From positions 62,001-126,000 of the forward strand of contig JAEUWP010000599.1 of the NCBI GenBank assembly GCA_018524725.1: a DNA stretch of 64,000 nt, read 5' to 3'. This document shows, in pieces, positions 34,722 to 47,095 of this stretch. The first letter of the stretch is position 1. Each line of letters begins with the position of its first letter. The translations under genes and the position numbers were made by a program. The notes beneath the pieces are model-generated. The model was not told where the DNA came from and searched no databases. It worked only from the letters and a program-made list of their open reading frames with translations. The DNA comes from Podaxis mareebaensis (lineage: Eukaryota > Basidiomycota > Agaricomycetes > Agaricales > Agaricaceae).

Positions 34722-37700
34722 ATGCGCGTCCTTCTCAAGCCCTTCGCTCTTCATGCAGCCTATACACCCATAGAAACAATCGTCTTCTTCTGCATCGTCG
34801 GCACCCTTGCCTATTTCCACATCCTCAACGCCATCAAACACTCCGCCTTCCTCTCCCCCGCCAATGCACCATATGCGCCCCCATCCTTCCGTCCTGCACA
34901 TGCCCTCCTCCGCCATGGGGAGTGGGTGACCGTTCGCGAATCTGCTTGGCTTCATGCAAAGGCCGACGAACGTGCAACCGCCCTCGAACTCCAGCAACTT
35001 GTCCTCACCCTCGACTCTCCCCGTGGTGAAGTATGTATTTTTGGTCTCGTGCGCATTAAAATATTCTGACACAACTCTAGTTCATCCCAGAATCTATTTC
35101 CCTATTGGACGCCCCCCTCTCAGACTCCACGCACAACCTCACACACCACCTCACCACCACCTTCCTCTCCTCCACCGGCAGAAAGTACCCCAGCGTCTGC
35201 TATCGTCCCTACAACTCCTCCCTCTCCACATGCTTTACCCACCAACATGCTTCCTCCCGCTCATTCACCCAAACCTTGGCATTTGCACCTGGAACGCCAA
35301 AGGACGACTGGGTTTCGGCCCTCACCGCTGACGAACGTGGTGGACGCGTTTTCACGGACGAATCAGGCACGAAATTCCAGGTCGAGTCCGCACGTAGCGC
35401 TGCAGACCATATTCCCATTGACCAGATGAAGTCTCCTACCTGGGTTGCCTACGCCGCACGTACTCTCGTCCTTCGTTTCTGGGACCTCGCCAAAAAAGCG
35501 GATTCCCTGGACATCCTCCTTATCCTCGCCGGGTACATCCTCATGCACACCACCTTCTTCCTCCTTATCACTCGTTCCAGGAAGCTAGGCTCCAACTTCT
35601 GGTTGCCCCTCGCTATCGTTTCCAGCGCCATCCTCGCCCTCTTGATTTCTCTCCCAATCGCTATGGCCTTGCGGATACCTATTGATCCCGTTGCATTAAC
35701 CGAGGCGCTTCCATTCCTTGTCTGCACTATCGGTTTCGACAAGCCACTTCGCTTGGCACGTACCGTATTCACGCACCCACATCTCCTAGCGTCCCCGGCC
35801 CCCGGAGCCCAAATGAAACCCGCCCCCAAAATCATTACCGAAAGTCTCACCAAGGTCTATCCACCCATTATCAGGGATTACTTCCTCGAGATCGCTGTCC
35901 TTGTCGTTGGCGCCTATTCCAAGGTTGGCGGATTGAAAGAGGTCTGCGCGCTAGCTGCGCTTATTCTTGGTGTTGATTGCGTCTTGCTTTGTACATACCT
36001 GGCAGCCATTCTCGGAGTTATGATTGAGGTGAGTCGTCTTTCCTGTCATCGTCCTCTTTTTTCCCCTTCGTTTCTTTTCGTTTCCTCGGATCCATTCTTT
36101 TTTTAGCCGTTGATTTCCACGCTGGTTGTGGTGGCCCGACTGTGGTGACGAACGAATGTCGTACCACAACTGTTCCCAAAATGACCGCGACTGCGTGGTG
36201 TCTGGGGGCGGTGACTTACGCGGTGGATAATTCAGTTGCTTGTTATGGTCTTGGATTCTTCTGTTCCTGTGGTGCTTCTTTCCGGCCCTCCGTCTTTTTT
36301 GACCGGTTCTGTTTTGGGCCGGGGCACAGCTAAGCACTGCATCACGTGTACGCTCACACTGCCCGCCATGGCTTCCATCGATGTTGTCGATCAGGGCCAG
36401 GGCAACGCAGCGGACCAAGAGGTGGAGGGATTAGCGGGGTTGTTACGTGGAGAGCCCAAGTTCGCTTATCCTCGGTGGATGGTGGATGAATTGGCCTGGC
36501 GCTTGCACAGATCTCTTTGAGCAAGCGGCGATCGGGAACCTGGGCTGAGTTCATTCCCAGCGCTGGCAATTGGCGATGGGTATCCAATAGAGCTGCGGAA
36601 TTACTGACGAGTCATCGTCAATTCCACCGTCATCTATCACTGCATCTACATCATACTCCCACTGAGTGTGGTTTCAGCATCCTTCATTTCATACTTGCCT
36701 CGCTTCGCCACTGCAGCTATTCCTGGGGTCCCGAGCCTAGCAACGCTTGATTTGGGCCCTAACGTTTCGCGTTCGGTATCTGTTATTGTTTCAACCATTT
36801 TTGCGCCCGGGCTTTTGTTGCCGTTGAGCCCGTTGGACCGTGGGCATGGGGGTTGGAGATGCGTTCTATATCAAGATGGTCGTGGCCATTTAATTGTCTT
36901 TTGTCGATCGCCTTTTTGGTCGTGATGGGCACAGGCCTGTGTACGGCTATTCCGCTGTCGGGTCCCGGTGTCTCCATTCCACAACTCTCCATCCTTACCC
37001 ATTTCCACCTTTCTCGTTAAACCTTCATTTCTAAAATCTATTGCTTTTTGTTTTCTCTAAATTTACTTTTTGACTCTTACCACATCCTCGAGGTTCAGGC
37101 GTGCTAACCTCCCCTTTTCTTTCCCCATCAGGTCCGAAGAATCAAGACTGCTAGAGCTATGACACGGTCATCTCGCTCTCGGTCGTCATCAACATCGTCC
37201 ATCGCAAGCAGCCTCAACTTGAAGCCTCTTTCTGCTGCTTCCGGAAAGCCTTCCGCTCTTGCCAGTGGTCGTTCCAAGATGACCTCAGAGCAACAGCAGG
37301 GCGAGCAGACGTTGGCGAAGGGTCTTAGACACAGGATCTCGGACGCCCTGTTGGGTGAGAAGGGATCTGGGTTAGTTAATGGCCTCAGGAAGGTTGGTGC
37401 CGGCGAGCAGAACATGCAGTTGTCGAAGAAGCAGGAGAATCCGGTTGCGCGGCTCAAGTTGCTTTTGGTATGTCCCTTTCGGTGACTCGGTTTACGAAAT
37501 TCCGTCCTCTAATGTACATGACAGATTGCCACGTTCATGACTCTGCATATCCTGAACCTCATCACTCCCCTTACCCCAACCCGTCATTCATCGCATTCGT
37601 CTACTGTTAATGTCAGGCGTGTTGATCTGAATTCGCCTGCTCTCCGACCTGTCCTTCAAGCAATTGCTGATGATGCGTCTATGGTCTTAGAGATCAGCGA

Positions 37701-40120
37701 TGATGCACCCGCGAACGAGGATGGCGAAGAACAGCAGATCGTGAGGGATGTTTGGATCAAAGTCTCCCCACCCGTGTTTATCCGTGTCATCCCCCCTCCA
37801 TCAATCCTCAGCCAACACCGAAGCACATTATCCAACTTGTCCGCACGTCAATCCTCGTCATCTGTCCAGCGTCCACAGAATTCTTACGCTGCTGAGCGTA
37901 GGAGAAAGACTACGTCGGAGGTCATTGAGAGTTTCATGTCTAGTTGGACTAGACTTGTCGGGGACCCGATTATGTCGAAGTGGATCGTGGTGTTGTTGGC
38001 GATTAGCATCAGTTTGAATGGGTTCTTGTTGAAGGGTATTGCGCTTGGATTGCCTGTTGTTGGAAGGACGACGAACGCGAAAGGTGGTGTGAGGTTTGAA
38101 GAGGATGAGGACGAGAAGAAGGAAGAGAAGGAGAAGGAGGTTGTAAAGGAGAGGGAGGTTAGAGTCCGGGAACACTCGAGCGATTCTTCGATTACCGGTG
38201 TTGAATCCGCTTCTACGCCTGCGCCGTCACGTCCTGTGGAGCCTCTGCCCATTCATGTCCCCGTACCGAAGCCCGCTACCTCCAGGAGCCCCTTGCCCAC
38301 CGCCGTTCCGACATTTACACTCGAGGACGTTGACCGTAAACTCAAAGCTGCCGCTTCTGCCGCTGCCTCCTTGAATACGCCTCCCTTGACGGATTCTGGT
38401 GTACATACCCCTCCCTCCGCTGAACATGTGAGGACGCTTGAGGAGTGCATCGATATCTTTGAGAATGGACCGCGGCCGTTGAGTTTGAGTATGAAGTTGT
38501 TGAATGATGAAGAGGTGATCCTCTTGGCGCAGAATGGGAAGATTGCTATGTATGCGCTTGAGAAGGTACTTGGGATGGATGAACTCGAGAGGGCCGTTAG
38601 GATTCGTAGGGCTTTAGTTTGTAAGTCTCTTCGTTTCGTGTTTTATTTCTTTGAGTGTTAGCGCTGACGTGATTGTTGGATAGCTCGTCAATCGAGGACG
38701 AAGACGCTCGAAAGTTCGGATGTCCCCTTGACGAACTACGACTACTCTCGAGTCCTTGGTGCTTGCTGCGAAAACGTCGTTGGCTATATCCCCCTTCCTC
38801 TTGGTATCGCTGGTCCTCTCAAGATCGATGGTCATATGATCCACATCCCGATGGCCACAGCCGAAGGCACACTCGTCGCGTCGACATCTCGTGGTTGCAA
38901 GGCTCTAAATGCTGGTGGAGGCGTTACGACCGTCCTCACTCAAGATGGAATGACTCGTGGTCCTGCCATTGATTTCCCGTCCGTCGTGTCGGCTGCTCAG
39001 GCCAAGGCTTGGATTGCATCCGAAGAGGGTTATTCGATACTCAAGACGGCGTTCGAGTCGACTTCGAGGTTTGCCAAGTTGCAGAGCTTGAAGACGACGC
39101 TGGCTGGGCGGACGTTGTTTGTCCGGTTCGCGACTGCTACGGGTGATGCTATGGGTATGAATATGATCTCGAAGGGCACAGAGAAGGCACTTGAGGCTAT
39201 GCAACAGCATTTCCCGGAGATGGTCACCCTCGCGTTGTCGGGCAACTACTGCACGGACAAGAAACCGGCTGCTATTAATTGGATTGAGGGTAGAGGGAAG
39301 AGTGTCGTTGCGGAGGCTGTTGTGCCTGGAAAGGTTGTCAAGTCGGTGTTGAAGACAACTGTGGATGCGTTGTGTAATCTGAATACGAAGAAGAATTTGG
39401 TGGGGAGTGCGATGGCCGGGTCCATCGGTGGATTCAATGCTCATGCGGCCAATATCTTGACAGCGATATTCATCGCGACGGGACAAGATCCGGCTCAGAA
39501 CGTTGAAAGTTCGAATTGTATCACTCTTATGGAACCGTACGTGTCCCTTTCCTTTTCGTTCACGATGGTTAGGCGTGCTGACTGTTTCTGGGTATAGGAT
39601 TAACAATGGCGAGGATCTCCTGATGACAGTTTCCATGCCCTCGATCGAGGTTGGTACAGTTGGTGGTGGAACGGTTCTTGCGCCACAACAGGCTGTTTTG
39701 GAGATGCTCGGTGTCAAGGGCGCACACCCGACACACCCCGGACAAAATGCTCAGGCTCTTGCGAGGATTATCGCTGCGGCTGTTATGGCTGGCGAGCTGT
39801 CGTTGCTCAGCGCGTTGGCGGCTGGTCATTTGATCAGGGCACATATGGCACATAATAGGAGTCAGACAAACACCCCTGCTGCGTCGAGACCTGCCACCCC
39901 TGGCCCTGGATTGAGCCCTGTTGCGGGGCAGTTGCCTAGTGTGCCTGTGCCTGCCGCTGTTGCGAGCTCGAGTGTGGAAAAAGATGCATCGGTGCCGTCG
40001 TTGCTTACGCCTGCAAGTTCAATATCGTCATCACCTCGTACAAGTGCGAAGCTGCAAGAATCCTCTTCGAATTCATCTTCTACCTTGCCTTCGTCTTCAC
40101 CTTCGTCTTCGTCTTCGTGA
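34722..40120 (+). CDS. HMG1: HMG-CoA reductase (sterol/isoprenoid pathway)
   Basis: Rate-limiting NADPH enzyme making mevalonate; an ER membrane protein. I start at 34722 ([20 protein letters not shown]), which begins directly at the first membrane helix. An upstream in-frame ATG at 34659 would add 21 residues. My six-exon model (introns 35031-35080, 36029-37131, 37468-37524, 38621-38683, 39537-39597) gives 1354 aa. The membrane part has a sterol-sensing-like block ([20 protein letters not shown] through [20 protein letters not shown]). After [18 protein letters not shown] it joins [10 protein letters not shown], then comes a long Ser-rich, charged linker. Catalytic motifs are complete: [19 protein letters not shown] (Glu), [13 protein letters not shown] (Lys), [16 protein letters not shown] (Asp) and [12 protein letters not shown] (His). 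The Ser of HNRS is the position phosphorylated by AMPK in animals. An unusual Ser/Pro-rich tail of about 80 residues follows. The second intron is 1103 nt. Confidence 0.97.
36029..37131 (+). other. 1.1-kb intron inside HMG-CoA reductase
   Basis: Donor GAG|GTGAGT at 36029, acceptor CCCCATCAG at 37131, branch-like GTGCTAACC 25-30 nt before the acceptor. Joining the exons restores [16 protein letters not shown] as in other HMG-CoA reductases. The other introns of this gene are 50-63 nt. It contains pyrimidine-rich tracts and a CACGTG at about 36344, but no coding motif I recognise. Confidence 0.85.
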
Positions 40121-42014
40121 TAACAGTGGGATCTTACTTATTTAGTTTCATCTGTTGTCTTGGTTTTGATTACCTTTTTGAAGTACATACATTGCAACGC
40201 ACACACGCATACAAAGTAACGTATTTGGCATAGCCACGTAGGATATCCGAAGATTATTTCTTAATTTTATATAGAATACCCATAGCTTTTCGCCTGCTCT
40301 TGGCGCGAGGGTCCTCTTGAGCGATAGAATGAGGTGAGGAAGTGCCTGAAACCGTGGGGGATGGGGTCTGCCGGCGTCTGCGATCTCGGCAGAACGGCAG
40401 TTCTCGAGAAGTTGTTAGGAATACGCACCAACGATAAAGCGACAGAGACGAAGCTGGCAAACAGTAGAAATCATCTGTTTAGATGACCATCACGTTCAAT
40501 GACAACCGAAGAAAGTCGGTTTATATGTGGGGTCCACTAATATCAGCGTTGTTTCAAGAGACGGTAAGGACTGACAAGCGAATATCCTTTGTCAATCCGT
40601 CGAAGATTCGAAAGATTGCTTCCTGAGTGATTCGGTGCGGGAAGCCAGGACACGACTTATCTTACAGTAAATCCAAGGCCATGAGCGAGTTTTTGAAGGT
40701 TCCGAAATGACTGGGAGGGATGGGATCAAGATGAAGCGGACCCAATCTTGTAGCTCTAGTTAAACTTGAAGTTGGGGGATTCGAGGAGGAGGACGTTAGG
40801 TAGTGTCGCATAGCTGCTATATTTCTTTCTTTAATGTGGGGTTCTTAGGAGACAGGTTCGTGGGTCGGAAGATGGGGGGATTCGAGGCCATCGAAACACT
40901 TGGTTATGCCATCAAGGTAGGATGTGGGTACCGGAGACCTTCGAGGATGCGCACTAATGAGATGTCGTCGAACTCCTCAGGATCAAAAATAAAGAGTCGG
41001 GCTTTGAGATTTTGAGAATCTTGGGCTCGAAACGGAGATTCAAAGGTTTCAAAGTCGAGAAAGAGACAACCGAACCATGGTGTTCCGCGTCAGAGCGCCA
41101 GGGACTGGAAAGCGTGTATGTAATTTATTTGACTAAAAATCACAAATCATGTTTCGCATGGCGGCCCACATCATTGTTACACTAGCGTTGAGGCCCAGGC
41201 CAAAGTCAGAGTGTAATTTGCAATTCGAAGAATAGAAGCTGAAAGAGAGGAGACGGGAAGCAACCGGAGAAATGTCTCTGTTAGCGATTGGCTCCTGGGT
41301 ACTGATGAGATCCACAAGGGCCCATAACGGGATTTATCCAGCGCGACGTCGTCAACTGGCCTCAATGCGGGGTAGGATAGGGTAGGATCGTGAATCGATG
41401 CTTTATAATTCGCATGATTTATGGTGCCAGGGGCGGTCGTCCTAATAACAGAACATCTTTTCGGTTTAAAACAGATGGGTTTAATGATAATCTTTCCCTG
41501 ACGTCCTCTGAAGCCAAAATCGAAGGACTCGATAGGTGGGGTCACGGTGATTGTGAAGAAGGCTTGCTGAGCGTGGAACTATCGTGATTGCATAATGGTG
41601 GTAGGCAAAACACAAACGGAAAGATATTCCACTTCACGAAGATCTACTTTCAGGTTCAGATTTTACGATCAGGTAGCATGATTGCCATCTACTGTACAAG
41701 TCTTGCATTGGAAGAGAACCACCTCGAAATAGTACTCGACAGGTATTTGTTACTCTCTGCTCTTCCGCAGACATGACCACTGGATATAAGCTGATGTACG
41801 TCACAACCCCTCCTGGCCCTCCACCGTAAGGCTTGAGGTGGCCGTGAGAGCGAGGTGATAACCAATCTCTCATGCTGCGAACAGCCATATTTGCAGTCTA
41901 CTGACAGATCATAACAATGACTAGGGTACACGTCGACCTCTATACCCATACCACCCGCGTCGGATAAATACCAACCTCCTGGCGACTACGTGTCCCACCA
42001 CACTCTGAAGTCCC
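40121..42014. other. intergenic region between HMG-CoA reductase and the ARF-like gene
   Basis: No supportable gene. A short basic minus-strand frame at 40254-40460 lies immediately downstream of HMG-CoA reductase and is probably its 3' UTR seen in reverse. The rest has short frames only. Confidence 0.45.
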
Positions 42015-43305
42015 ATGTCTATCTTTCAACGTATCGCCAACCGCTTCCGCGAAGGAATCCAGGACAATTTCCACGTCACATTTGCAGGTCTCGACGACGC
42101 CGGAAAAACTTCCCTCCTCTACCTTCTCCAAAGAGAGCAACTCATAGTAACGATTCCCACCGTCGGATCCCATGTTGAGACCGTTAGACCCCCTACACTG
42201 TCTAATGACGGGACTGTACACAAGGCCTCAGTGGAGATGGTGGTGTGGGATGTAAGCATTCGAGGATGGGCTTCCCAGGCTTATTTCCAAGTATTGCGGA
42301 TACACGCAAAGTCGGGAGATGCGTTGGTGTGGATGGTCAATAGCATAGAAAGTGACCGGTTTCGGGAGAGTGTTGATGGGTTGCGTAGTGCGCTAGAGAG
42401 AATCGAGAGGGAAGAACCCGATAGCCTGAAGGCTAAGCAGAGGCCTTTGTTGATGTACGTGCCCACGTCCGATTTAGCGCCTTAATTCTAAGGATGAATG
42501 GAACTTCTAGACTTGCAAATAAGCAGGACCTTTCAAATGCGAAACCCTTGGATGAAATACGTGGGATATTTGCCGATATTCTGGCTAGCAGGCCATTATC
42601 TGCCATCTTTCCAACATCTTTGGTGCGAGGTCTAGGAGTAGAGAGTGGGTTACCTCAGGCATTTGATTGGCTTCGAGACGCTATCAAGTTGTCCCGCGAG
42701 CGAGCGCAATATCGTAGTGACCATATGCGGCAGGTTCCAGCCTTACCACCGCACCGAACTCAAGAGCTTAATAACTGGTTTTCACGTCTGAAAGAAGACA
42801 TGGCCCCGGAGACGCTGTTAAAACAGTTCGAGGACGCCTCATTGTCGAGTTGGGATCATTATTTAAAGATTCGAGTCATGTTCCATGTTTTGCGGAAATA
42901 TGGCCGTCAAGAGGGTACACGTATGAACGATTTTTGTGACATCATTTGGACTCAAACGGACGATTGCATATAGGCGATAGCATAATCTTGAAAGGGTTCG
43001 AGAAAGGCCTGTCCCTGAAAGATGGCTCTGTCAGAGAATCGCCCAACGTCACAATGACCTGTTTCTGGGTCCAAATTGTACACTTTGGGATTTCGAACAC
43101 TCGCAGTCTAGCCCAAGAAACGAGCGAAGGCAAACCTGGACCTAGGACAGGTGACTTTATCCGATTCCTGGCCGCAAATCCATATGTGGTCGATGACGCG
43201 TTGTGGATGGGCTATTACTCGGAGGAGCTCATGAAGGGCCAAGACGCGATAAATGGGATGGTTCTGCCAGACAAGAAACCATTGCCTAGTATTATTTTTT
43301 CGTGA
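42015..43305 (+). CDS. ARF-like small GTPase with degenerate switch II and long C-terminal extension
   Basis: Three exons, introns at 42455-42510 and 42921-42973, giving 393 aa. The N-terminal ~190 residues are an ARF/SAR fold. P-loop GLDDAGKTS is at residues 25-33, switch I TIPTVG at 46-51, WDV at 78-80 and NKQD at 150-153 (formed across intron 1). The canonical WDVGGQ is replaced by WDVSIR, so the catalytic Gln is absent. There is no Gly at position 2 for myristoylation. A C-terminal ~200-residue extension (WFSRLKEDMAPETLLKQFED, SSWDHYLKIRVMFHVLRKYG, TMTCFWVQIVHFGI, FIRFLAANPYVVDDALW, VLPDKKPLPSIIF) is not part of normal ARFs, where the protein ends near 180 aa. It resembles an Agaricomycete-type family I know only as hypothetical. 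GTP binding is likely; ordinary GTP hydrolysis is doubtful. Partner and pathway are unknown. Confidence 0.88.
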
Positions 43306-45008
43306 GGTGGTCGCAGTTATAATGCCCTGTAAAAGCCGTTTCTTCAAACATTCTTGTATGTCATTGAGAGATAGTGTGGGATTTGGCTAGGATTGGCAAC
43401 GACGACATCGGACATGGGACGAGTTAGTTAAATGTGACCATATCACGTGAGATGGTAACCAAACCGTTATCGTCGGCTATCGATGGGATATGATTGGCCG
43501 ATAATTATCGATGAGGATAACGATATGGTTGTTGGGCGGGTGGTTGAGGAGAAAAAGGAGGACATGGGCGAAGAAGATACGAGAGCTCTTCGTTATCGCC
43601 CCATCACATCCCTTCCTCCTACTTCACTCTTCCCTTCCTAAACGCGAATCCACCTACCATCGATCCCAACTCGCCCACCTTCTGGGCTCCCCCAGTCTGA
43701 AGGTGCTATAGCTGCGCAATTCTACAGACTCTGGTCTGAGCGCAAGGTCTAAAGGATCTAGCCTACGCATCCTAAGAGTTCAGTCTTCTTCTTCTTTTTC
43801 CGTTCATCGTTCACCATCATTCTGTTCTCTTTCATGTCTTCCGGTCCCGTTGTACTTGACCATCGTGTATGCAGCGTTCTGTGCACAATGTGATTGCAGA
43901 TACTGAGAAATTACCTGTTCCTTGCTCATTTGCAAGTTATTGTTAGTGTGCGGACAGTTATCGGGTCTGATCCGCGAGGTGAGTGTCGACAGACGAGCCT
44001 CATTGACGGTATTTTCTCGTTGGCAGGAATCGGGAGCGAGGCAAACGCTAGGCATTTACGCCTTTACTTTGGTTTCATTAAACTTTATCCCTCGACTAGC
44101 CTGACTGGTACCCTGGAGGGTCCTTGATGGCTGAGGCGTTAGTGGAAGACGTTATCTGCATTGGGGCGAGAAGGTCATTACTCGCATTTACGGAGCATGT
44201 CAATACTTTCAGTTTATTCGGTGTTAAGGTGATGGCCGTGAAGCCGCTACCTGGAGCAGGGGTTGCTCCACCGTCTTGAAGGTATGTCCAGGTATTGATC
44301 GATTACTTCGTTTTTCTGAATTAGCGCAGTGTTTTAGATGTTCATGTGATGGTCCGTCTTTCCCAAAGACGAGGAAACCAAGAAAAAGACATTTCAGATA
44401 ATGTTAATCAACTTAGACGGAGTTCGGGAAACTAGCCCGAAGAAGACGCTCGCTCGTGCAGGCAAAGAAACGTAACTGCACATCAGGCCACCAAGCCACC
44501 ACACGTAGAATTGTGACAAGTTAACCTCCGCTAACTACTTGAGCATCATTATCGCTCGGTATCAGGATAAGCAGGTATAGTACTTGGCTTGGGTGTCACA
44601 TCTGACGTTAAAAAGACCACGAGACGCGGCGCTGGCAGCGGACCAAGGGCGAAGATACGGCACGGGTGTCATCTGAACATGACTGGGGGGCTATTCAAGG
44701 CTATTTCATTTCGCGAAGGGACTCGAACTCGGGACAAGCCGACTAGATCACGTGTGATGTGGCTGGGCACCTGCCTATCTTGGAAAAGCACCTTGGTTTT
44801 TGGCCCCGTCCTCCTAAAACCATCTGAATCGATCGATCAGCTATGCTTGCTCGCTCTTCCGAAGCACAGCTGCATTCTCATACACACCCTACTTTCCCCG
44901 GCTCACACTCTTGTCTTTAAACCCATACCTCCACTCTAACAATCCTTCCCCCGCCCTCTCCCTTCAGCGTGGAATCCTCATTCCTTACGAGAGGTCTCAC
45001 TTGCCACC
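43306..45008. other. intergenic region
   Basis: No supportable gene. A GAGTTCGAGTCC on the minus strand near 44720 matches a Pol III B-box, but its arms do not fold into a tRNA. Confidence 0.45.
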
Positions 45009-47095
45009 ATGCCCATAGTACAAAACCACCTCCAATCTCAGCCGTATCCAAAGTTGCACCACGTCGTTCTTGACACGACTTTCTGCGGCATCAACCACCC
45101 AGCATCCACACCAGATGCACCCATCCATCAGTACCTCGGTATCAAGTATGCCTCAATACCTGCACGTTTTCGTCAGTCAAAGCTTTTCAACTCGTACCCT
45201 GCAATAACCGACGCCTCAAAACACGGGTACGTGGGCGCTTATGATTCTGTACAAAACGTGCCGTTCTCATACCGTTGCTCCGCCAGACCAATCTGCCCTC
45301 AATCTCAGGAATGCAAAACAGTTGAGGAAATTCTTTTTGGTATCAATCCATCAGACGTTCCGCGTCAGAACCTCAAGCAAGATGAATTCGAGTGTCTGAA
45401 CCTGGATATAACCTGTCCCGCCGGCCTCAGTGTATATTCCCGACTCCCAGTCATGGTTTGGATCCATGGGTAAGGCTTCCATTCATATAATCGTCTTCTA
45501 TCAAGCTTATTTGCCTACAGCGGCGGGGACAGAGGATCCGGCTCATCTTGGATTTACGATGGCGGCGCTATTGTGCGCAAGAGCATAGAAACCGGAAAAC
45601 CTGTGATACTTGTCAACTTGAAGTAGGTCGGCGTCGTACATAATGTCCCTCGTCGCTGATGTTTCTTTGGACAGTTTCCGGCTCGGTCTGCTTGGCTTTG
45701 CATGTAGTCCAGCCATCCGTGATGATAATCAGGCTGTCGGCGAAGACGGCACTGGCAACTACGGTAGGTGGCATCCTCATGTTTCTGGGGACCTGACTCA
45801 TTGATGACGTAGGTCTGCGCGACCAGAGGAAAGCCTTGGAGTGGATCCACTACTACATTCAGGAATTTGGTGGTGACCCCCAAAATGTTACTCTCTTCGG
45901 CGCGTCCTCTGGTGCAATGGATATTATCTGCCATCTGCTCTCAGCAGCGAACGAGACCCGTCCACTGTTTAGCCGTGCCATCATCCAAAGTGCTATCTTT
46001 GAGCCGTATCTCCCCGATGTGGCTAATGCGGGCTGGCATTTATCCAGAATAATGTCTGCGCTCCATCTTTCTACAGTTGATCAACTCCGGGCCGTCGACG
46101 TCAAAACTCTTGTCTCGATGCATTCAATGCACCGGGCCATCGATGATGGAGTGTTCTTCCGGAAAGACTGGAAAGATTATTTTGTCCACGAAGATGCACA
46201 CCAGCGGCATCACCGCGGTGAAAAGGAAGGCAACTTGCAAAAGCCGGCTTCACGTCGTCATACGAGTCGGAGCCGATCCCGTCGAGCCGATCTTCGTTCA
46301 TCTTCTCGCCCCCCTCTGGCCTCTACCCCAAAATTGCAGCATCTGAATAACCTCCAACCCATCATCATTGGCGATTGCTGCAGTGACTCCCTTCTGTGGT
46401 CACTGCCCATCTCGACCTGGACAGGCCCTGCTGTCGTCCGCCGACTAAAGGCAGTTACTCAATCCCTCACCAAGGCCAGCAGTCTCCTCCGCGCTTTCGA
46501 AATCAACACTTGCACTCCTGAACACGAGATCGTCGATCGGGTTCTTGAGCTCGTCAATGATGCCCGTGTGGCATGGCCCACACAAGTCATTGCCGACAAT
46601 GCCAAACGAGAGCGAGGTGGGCGTAACGTCTGGCGATACGTATTCGACCAAGAAGGACCCTCGCGTGGCGTTCCTCACCATGCTGCTGATCTCATTTATC
46701 TCTTTGACAACGTTCCTCTGCCTGACCTCAAGGAAGCAGCGCCTGCGGAGGAATTCTACTACGATGGGCCCTTCGATGATGATGACGACGACGAGGTCGA
46801 AATAGAACGACGGTCTTATAGCTCCGAAGAGGAGTGGGAGACCTACATCGTCGACCAGTTCTCTTATGCGCGCGTCAAGGATGCCATGCAGGAGCGTTGG
46901 ATCGCTTTCGCCAATGGTGAATCCCCATGGAACGAGGAGAAAGTATTCGTATTCGGACCTGAGGGAGAGACTGGGGAACGGTCGAAGGGCATCTTTGAAG
47001 GTCGGAGACGGCACCAGCTCTGGAAAGATGTCTTCGAGCCTCTCGGAATGCAACTCGTCCAAAAGGTCGGTGTAGAGCTCAGCCGCGGTCCGTGA
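45009..47095 (+). CDS. type-B carboxylesterase/lipase-family alpha/beta hydrolase
   Basis: Four exons with introns at about 45472-45520, 45625-45674 and 45762-45812. It starts MPIVQNHLQSQPYPKLHHVV. Family landmarks are APIHQYLGIKYASIPARF, LPVMVWIHGGGDRGSGSSW (oxyanion-hole strand) and LVNLNFRLGLLGF. Next come GLRDQRKALEWIHYYIQEFG, GDPQNVTLFGASSGAMD (nucleophile Ser) and SRAIIQSA. The His region is GVPHHAADLIYLFDNVP. The nucleophile elbow is GASSG, not the usual GESAG, and the acidic triad residue may lie at GDCCSDSLLW. A basic loop (RRHTSRSRSRRADLR) and an Asp-run loop (FDDDDDDEVEIE) are insertions compared with secreted esterases. No signal peptide is visible, so an intracellular enzyme is likely. 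Substrate unknown. Confidence 0.9.

Noticed and set aside
36142..36925. Open frames inside the large HMG-CoA reductase intron as extra exons or a nested gene
   Set aside because: Direct joining of 36028 to 37132 restores the conserved protein exactly; the frames have no motifs and overlap each other on both strands.
44700..44740. B-box-like GAGTTCGAGTCC on the minus strand
   Set aside because: The flanking bases do not form a T stem, acceptor stem or D arm, so neither a tRNA nor a SINE can be supported.
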